34,814 nucleotides of DNA from contig VBIS01000028.1 in NCBI GenBank assembly GCA_005880605.1, forward strand, positions 1 to 34,814, in the 5' to 3' direction. The notes under the pieces are model-generated. The model searched no databases and was not told the DNA's origin. It worked only from the letters and a program-made list of their open reading frames with translations. How positions within the stretch are numbered: the stretch's first letter is position 1; every line of letters starts with the position of its first letter. This stretch comes from Chloroflexota bacterium (lineage in GTDB: Bacteria; Chloroflexota; Dormibacteria; CF-121). Below are positions 31,235 to 34,814 of the stretch, piece by piece. Made by a program: the position numbers and the translations under genes.

Positions 31235-32238
31235 CGCTGCAGGTCCGACCCGCCCAGCTGAAGGACCTGGGAGCGATCGAGGCGCTCTACCGGCAGCAGG
31301 TGCGGGAGGCGGAACGCTCGCCGCTGAAGCGCCAGTTCGCATCGACCCGCCTGTGGTTCCTGCTCAACAGCGCCTTCGCCAGCATCATCCCCATCACCTC
31401 GGCGGCGGACCATGTCTACGTCATGGAGGACGCCAAGCGGCGGACCATCGAAGGCTTCATCCAGGCCGAAACGGCGGCGCTCGGACCGGGGGTCTGGCAG
31501 ATCCTCAATCTGTGCCTGACCCCCGATCTCGATCGCGTGCAGGACGGCACGGCGCTGCTCGACCACCTCTTCAATGAGGGCCTGAACCACGGTGTGACGA
31601 AGTTCATCGTGCGGGTGCCGGTCGACGACCCCGTCGTCGATCTGTTTCGCGCCCGCGGCTTTACCGCCTACGCCACCGAGCATGCCCTGCTCACCGAGTC
31701 GGTGACCGCCCGGCCGGCTCCAACCGTCGGGGGATGGCGGCCGATGCGCCGCGACGACGAACTTGGCCTCTACCTTCTTTATGTGGCGACCACGCCCAAG
31801 AGCGTGGCGGCGGTGGAGGCGTCGAACTTCGCCGAGTGGCGTCGGAGCTTCCAGCCGGGGTCGTGGAGCGCCCGGATCCCACGCCGCGCGGGCCAGCCGC
31901 GCTTCGTCATCGAGCGAATGCAGGTGGTGGGCTGGATGAGCCTGGTCCCGGGTGGGGGAGGCCGGCCCCATTCGCTCGGGCTGATGGCGGCCTCCGAGCC
32001 GGCGGAGTTGTGGCCCAGCCTGGTCCAGCGATCCCTCGCGTACGTTGCGCAGCGCCAGCCAGGGCCCGTCTGGTGCAGCCTGCGGCACTACGATGAGATC
32101 GGCATCCAATTGCTCCAGCGCGAGGGTTTCGAGGTTATCGCCTCCCAGGCCCTGATGGTCCGGGAGCTCCCCTTGAAGGTTCGCGCCCGAATGCGGGTAA
32201 GAATCAAGGACAAGCGGCTGGTGCCGCAGTATGGCTAA
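31231..32238 (+). CDS. Double GNAT-like acetyltransferase-fold protein
   Basis: The GTG overlapping the pdxT stop gives 335 residues. The first half (about 1-165) looks like a GNAT domain: VRPAQLKDLGAIEALYRQQ at the N-terminus, an EGFIQAETAAL central strand, WQILNLCL, GTALLDHLFNEGLNHGV helix and VDLFRARGFTAYATEHAL ending. The second half repeats the theme (LGLMAASEPAELWPSLVQRSLAYV and GIQLLQREGFEVIASQALMVREL), so it is probably a degenerate or acceptor domain. A canonical Q/R-x-x-G-x-G/A acetyl-CoA loop is not clear in either half, so activity is uncertain. It has no membrane span. The stop overlaps the following R3H/ATPase gene by eight bases, suggesting a linked role. Confidence 0.65.
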   Translation: MTLQVRPAQLKDLGAIEALYRQQVREAERSPLKRQFASTRLWFLLNSAFASIIPITSAADHVYVMEDAKRRTIEGFIQAETAALGPGVWQILNLCLTPDLDRVQDGTALLDHLFNEGLNHGVTKFIVRVPVDDPVVDLFRARGFTAYATEHALLTESVTARPAPTVGGWRPMRRDDELGLYLLYVATTPKSVAAVEASNFAEWRRSFQPGSWSARIPRRAGQPRFVIERMQVVGWMSLVPGGGGRPHSLGLMAASEPAELWPSLVQRSLAYVAQRQPGPVWCSLRHYDEIGIQLLQREGFEVIASQALMVRELPLKVRARMRVRIKDKRLVPQYG

Positions 32239-33799
32239 AGCAATGCAAGAACTACGGCGATCGAATAACGGCCTCACCGATGCCGACCCGGCTGAGCTCG
32301 ACCTGCTCTTCCAGGCGCTGCCCCCGCATATCAACCGGGCGGTCAAGCGCCTCGATCACCAGGGCTTGCTGCTCGAGGTCGTCCTCGACCTGGGCCGGGA
32401 GCCGGAGGCTCGTTTTCCCGACCACGAGGTGATCCTCGACGAGACGCCGGTCACGTCGGAAGACCTCGAGTTCGTCTCGAGCAGGGTCGGATCGTTCGGT
32501 GACGACAACCGGGCAGGCATCGAGCGCACGCTTCATCGCATCTCGGTGATTCGCAATCGCGGCGGCCAGATCGTGGGCGTCACCTGCCGCGTCGGCCGGG
32601 CCATCACCGGCACGATCGACATCATCAAGGACATGGTCATCGGCGGAAAGAGCATCCTGCTGCTGGGTCGCCCGGGCATCGGCAAGACGACGATGCTGCG
32701 CGAGTGCGCCCGCGTGCTGGCCGATGAGATGAAGAAGCGGGTGATCATCGTCGACACCTCCAATGAGATCGGGGGCGACGGCGACATTCCGCACCCGGGG
32801 ATCGGCCGCTCGCGGCGCATGCAGGTGCGCACGCCTGCGCTGCAGCATGCCGTGATGATCGAGGCGGTCGAGAACCACATGCCCCAGGTAATCGTCATCG
32901 ATGAGATCGGCACCGAGCCGGAAGCGGGCGCAGCGCGCACCATCGCCGAGCGCGGCGTGCAGCTGGTGGCCACCGCTCACGGCAATTCACTGGAGAACCT
33001 GCTCGTCAATCCCACGCTCAACGACCTGCTGGGCGGCATCCAGACGGTCACGCTCTCGGACGAGGAGGCGCGCCGCCGGGGCACGCAGAAGTCCGTGCTC
33101 GAGCGCAAGTCGCCGCCGACCTTCGATGTGCTGGTCGAGATTCACGACCGCGATCGACTCGCCATCCATCAGCCACTCGCCGAGGTGGTCGACGCGGCGC
33201 TGCGCGGCACGCTCAAGCCGCCGCAGATGCGGATCCGAGGGGCCGACGGCGCCATCGTGGCCCGAATTGCCGAGACCGCGCCGATGCGGACCGCCGCTGT
33301 CCGCGAGCCGCTGGAGGCGCCGCGCTCGCGCGGCCTCCACGAAACCGTGTCCGTCTTTCCCTACGGCGTGAGTCGCAATTACCTGGAACAGGCGATCACC
33401 GAACTCAAGGTACCGATCCGCATCCAGAACCACATCGAGGAAGCGGACCTGATCGTCACCCTCAAGAATTACTACCGCCGCAAAGATTCGCCCCTCAAGG
33501 AGGCGGAGGCCGACGGCATCCCGATCCAGGTGCTCAAGAGTAATACGATCACCCAGATCAAGAACGCGCTGAGCCGCGTCTATCAACTGGAGACACCCGA
33601 CCCGACCGAGTCCGCGCTGCAGGAAACGCTCGAGGGTATCAGCCGGGCGAAGGCGACCAGCTCGATGGTGGAGCTCTCGCCGCAGAACGCGTACGTCCGC
33701 CGCTTGCAGCATCAACTGGTGGAGCGGCACGAGCTGACGGCGCGCAGCACCGGCAAAGAGCCGAACCGCCGGTTGCGCATCTATACCAGCGCCGACTGA
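32231..33799 (+). CDS. R3H domain AAA ATPase (Ycf45/SpoIIIAA-like)
   Basis: A predicted nucleic-acid-associated ATPase. The P-loop LLLGRPGIGKTTMLRECARVLAD (GRPGIGKT at residues 146-153) is followed by VIIVDTSNEIGGDGD, VIVIDEIGTEPEA (Walker B), GVQLVATAHGNSLENLLVNP and the LLGGIQTVTLSDEEARRRG region typical of the SpoIIIAA/Ycf45 group. The C-terminal part ends in an R3H-like domain (NAYVRRLQHQLVERHEL then EPNRRLRIY, about residues 475-520), which binds single-stranded nucleic acid in other proteins. The length of 522 residues matches bacterial Ycf45-like proteins. It overlaps the GNAT-like gene by eight bases and is followed 22 bases later by tmk. The physiological role in bacteria is not established. 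Confidence 0.88.
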   Translation: MAKAMQELRRSNNGLTDADPAELDLLFQALPPHINRAVKRLDHQGLLLEVVLDLGREPEARFPDHEVILDETPVTSEDLEFVSSRVGSFGDDNRAGIERTLHRISVIRNRGGQIVGVTCRVGRAITGTIDIIKDMVIGGKSILLLGRPGIGKTTMLRECARVLADEMKKRVIIVDTSNEIGGDGDIPHPGIGRSRRMQVRTPALQHAVMIEAVENHMPQVIVIDEIGTEPEAGAARTIAERGVQLVATAHGNSLENLLVNPTLNDLLGGIQTVTLSDEEARRRGTQKSVLERKSPPTFDVLVEIHDRDRLAIHQPLAEVVDAALRGTLKPPQMRIRGADGAIVARIAETAPMRTAAVREPLEAPRSRGLHETVSVFPYGVSRNYLEQAITELKVPIRIQNHIEEADLIVTLKNYYRRKDSPLKEAEADGIPIQVLKSNTITQIKNALSRVYQLETPDPTESALQETLEGISRAKATSSMVELSPQNAYVRRLQHQLVERHELTARSTGKEPNRRLRIYTSAD

Positions 33800-33805
33800 A
33801 CCTCG

Positions 33806-33811
33806 TATAGT
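33806..33811 (+). promoter_or_regulatory. Candidate -10 hexamer for tmk (short leader)
   Basis: TATAGT begins 16 bases before the tmk ATG in a 22-bp gap that contains no Shine-Dalgarno. Transcription would start a few bases before the ATG. Confidence 0.3.
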
Positions 33812-33821
33812 TCAGCGCGAA

Positions 33822-34493
33822 ATGGAAACCGCGGGGAAGCGAGGCGGGTTCTTCGTCAGCTTCGAGGGGCCCGAAGGAAGCGGCAAGTCGACCCAGATTC
33901 ATCGCCTGGCCGCCTCGCTTGCAGAGCAGGGCCACGCCGTCTGGACCACCCGTGAACCCGGCGGCACCCGTGCCGGCGAGATGATCCGGCCGATCCTCCT
34001 CGGTCCCCAGGCGGGCCCGCTGTCGGCCTGGTCTGAGGCCTTGCTCTTCACCGCCGCCCGCGCCCAGCTGGTGGATGAGGTCATCCGGCCGCGTCTCCAG
34101 CGTGGTGAGCTCGTCCTCTGCGATCGGTACAGCGATTCGACCCTCGCCTACCAGGGATATGGGCGCGGCATCGAGCTCGAGACCATGCGGCGCCTTCAGG
34201 CGGACGCGACCGCTGGGCTAACGCCCGACCTGACGCTCCTGCTCGACCTGCCAGTCGAGGCCGGGCTGGCCCGCATTCCGCGCCAGGCGAAGGACCGGCT
34301 GGACCGGGAGACGATCGCGTTCCATCAACGCGTCTACGCCGGCTATCACGAGATGGCGGCGCGCGAACCGCATCGCTGGCGCCAGGTCGACGCCTCGCGC
34401 GATGCTGACGTAGTGGCGTCCCGCATTCTGGAGCTGGTGCTCGAGGCGCTGCGCACCGCCGGCATCCGCCCGGCGGAGCGGCGATCCGCATGA
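33822..34493 (+). CDS. tmk: Thymidylate kinase
   Basis: Tmk phosphorylates dTMP to dTDP. P-loop EGPEGSGKST (residues 15-24), TTREPGGTRAGEMIRPILL, the DRYSDSTLAYQGYGRG substrate motif and the lid region ARIPRQAKDRLDRETIAFHQRV are intact. The length of 223 residues is slightly above average because of short ends. Its stop overlaps the darA ATG (ATGA). The tmk-darA pair is the same neighbour pair as in Bacillus, where holB follows. Confidence 0.95.
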   Translation: METAGKRGGFFVSFEGPEGSGKSTQIHRLAASLAEQGHAVWTTREPGGTRAGEMIRPILLGPQAGPLSAWSEALLFTAARAQLVDEVIRPRLQRGELVLCDRYSDSTLAYQGYGRGIELETMRRLQADATAGLTPDLTLLLDLPVEAGLARIPRQAKDRLDRETIAFHQRVYAGYHEMAAREPHRWRQVDASRDADVVASRILELVLEALRTAGIRPAERRSA

Positions 34494-34814
34494 AGTTGCT
34501 GATTGCGGTGGTGCACAGTGAGGATGCCTCGGCGACCATGGACGCCCTCAACGACCGCGGCATCTCGGTGACCCGCTTCGTCAGTTCCGGTGGCTTCCTG
34601 CAGCACAAGAACGTGACGCTCATGTCGGGGATCGAAGACGATCGCATCGAGGAGGTCCTCGGCCTGATCAAGGAAAACTGCCGAACGCGCAGCGAGTTCA
34701 TGAACCCGATGCCGCCACTGGTCGAGCCCGGCGACTTCTTCGTCCCCTATCCAGTCGAGGTGCAGGTCGGGGGCGCGACGGTCTTCATCATGAACGTCGA
34801 CCGTTTCGAAAAGC
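34490..34814 (+). CDS. darA: Cyclic-di-AMP receptor DarA (PII-like, DUF970), 3' end cut by window
   Basis: The sequence matches the PII-like c-di-AMP-binding proteins: MKLLIAVVHSEDASATMDAL, FVSSGGFLQHKNVTLMSGIED, LIKENCRTRSEFMNP and the terminal VPYPVEVQVGGATVFIMNVDRF. The Gly-Gly-Phe-Leu turn and the G-x-E-D segment correspond to the nucleotide pocket of the family. 108 codons are present, and the known proteins are about 109 residues, so only the last few residues are missing. It is translationally coupled to tmk. No diadenylate cyclase gene is in the window. Confidence 0.93.
   Translation, partial: MKLLIAVVHSEDASATMDALNDRGISVTRFVSSGGFLQHKNVTLMSGIEDDRIEEVLGLIKENCRTRSEFMNPMPPLVEPGDFFVPYPVEVQVGGATVFIMNVDRFEK

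Noticed and set aside
31120..32346. Antisense 408-codon frame opposite pdxT and the GNAT-like gene
   Set aside because: Mirror of GC-rich sense codons; sense frames have overlapping start/stop architecture and known motifs.

Overview
The window is a compact, high-GC piece of a bacterial chromosome made up mostly of housekeeping and nutrient-uptake genes. GTG and TTG starts are frequent, many genes overlap by 1-8 bases, and several transcription-unit heads have a TAnnnT hexamer only 12-16 bases before a start codon that lacks a Shine-Dalgarno sequence, which suggests leaderless or near-leaderless mRNAs. PdxS/PdxT, a short-lid adenylate kinase, a DarA-type c-di-AMP receptor next to tmk, a YvcK protein and an R3H/AAA ATPase point to a Terrabacteria lineage. 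A Chloroflexota- or Dormibacterota-like genome is my best guess; this is inference only. I saw no tRNA, rRNA, CRISPR array, transposase or phage gene.

Layout. 1-2388 (+): the 3' part of dnaB, interrupted by an intein in the P-loop, then purA. 2344-5015: a divergent pair, an NqrB/RnfD-like membrane protein (-) and a membrane-anchored Asp-box protein (+), around a palindromic intergenic site. 5143-7815: a RidA-family protein (+) converging on an OmpR/HisKA two-component pair (-). 7922-10145: a PAP2-like lipid phosphatase (+) converging on YvcK (-). 10322-12464 (+): ilvE and glycerate kinase. 12526-14389: a His-rich micro-ORF, an ECF sigma factor with a built-in zinc finger (-), and a two-repeat/SHOCT protein (+). 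14430-25540 (+): two oligopeptide-binding lipoproteins, dppB-dppC-dppD-dppF, tldD-tldE and a class I amidotransferase hydrolase, which look like a peptide uptake and processing block. 29677-25541 (-): a monofunctional GT51 transglycosylase, adk, lon and a small orphan gene. 29742-34814 (+): pdxS-pdxT, a double GNAT-like protein, an R3H/AAA ATPase, tmk and darA.

The most unusual feature is a set of local lesions in otherwise well-conserved genes. dnaB lacks about 73 bases and is thrown out of frame, purA lacks about 39 conserved codons in frame, dppF lacks about 40-45 codons of its C-terminal domain, the RnfD-like gene has a one-base frameshift, and the first binding-protein gene has a clear lipoprotein signal but no standard start codon, next to a 39-base tandem duplication. 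Real decay of several essential genes is unlikely, so assembly or consensus errors should be excluded first. I did not find a convincing new multi-gene system. The best biological leads are the dpp-tldDE-hydrolase block, the sigma/zinc-finger fusion, the G-quadruplex motif at the dppB start and the candidate leaderless promoters.
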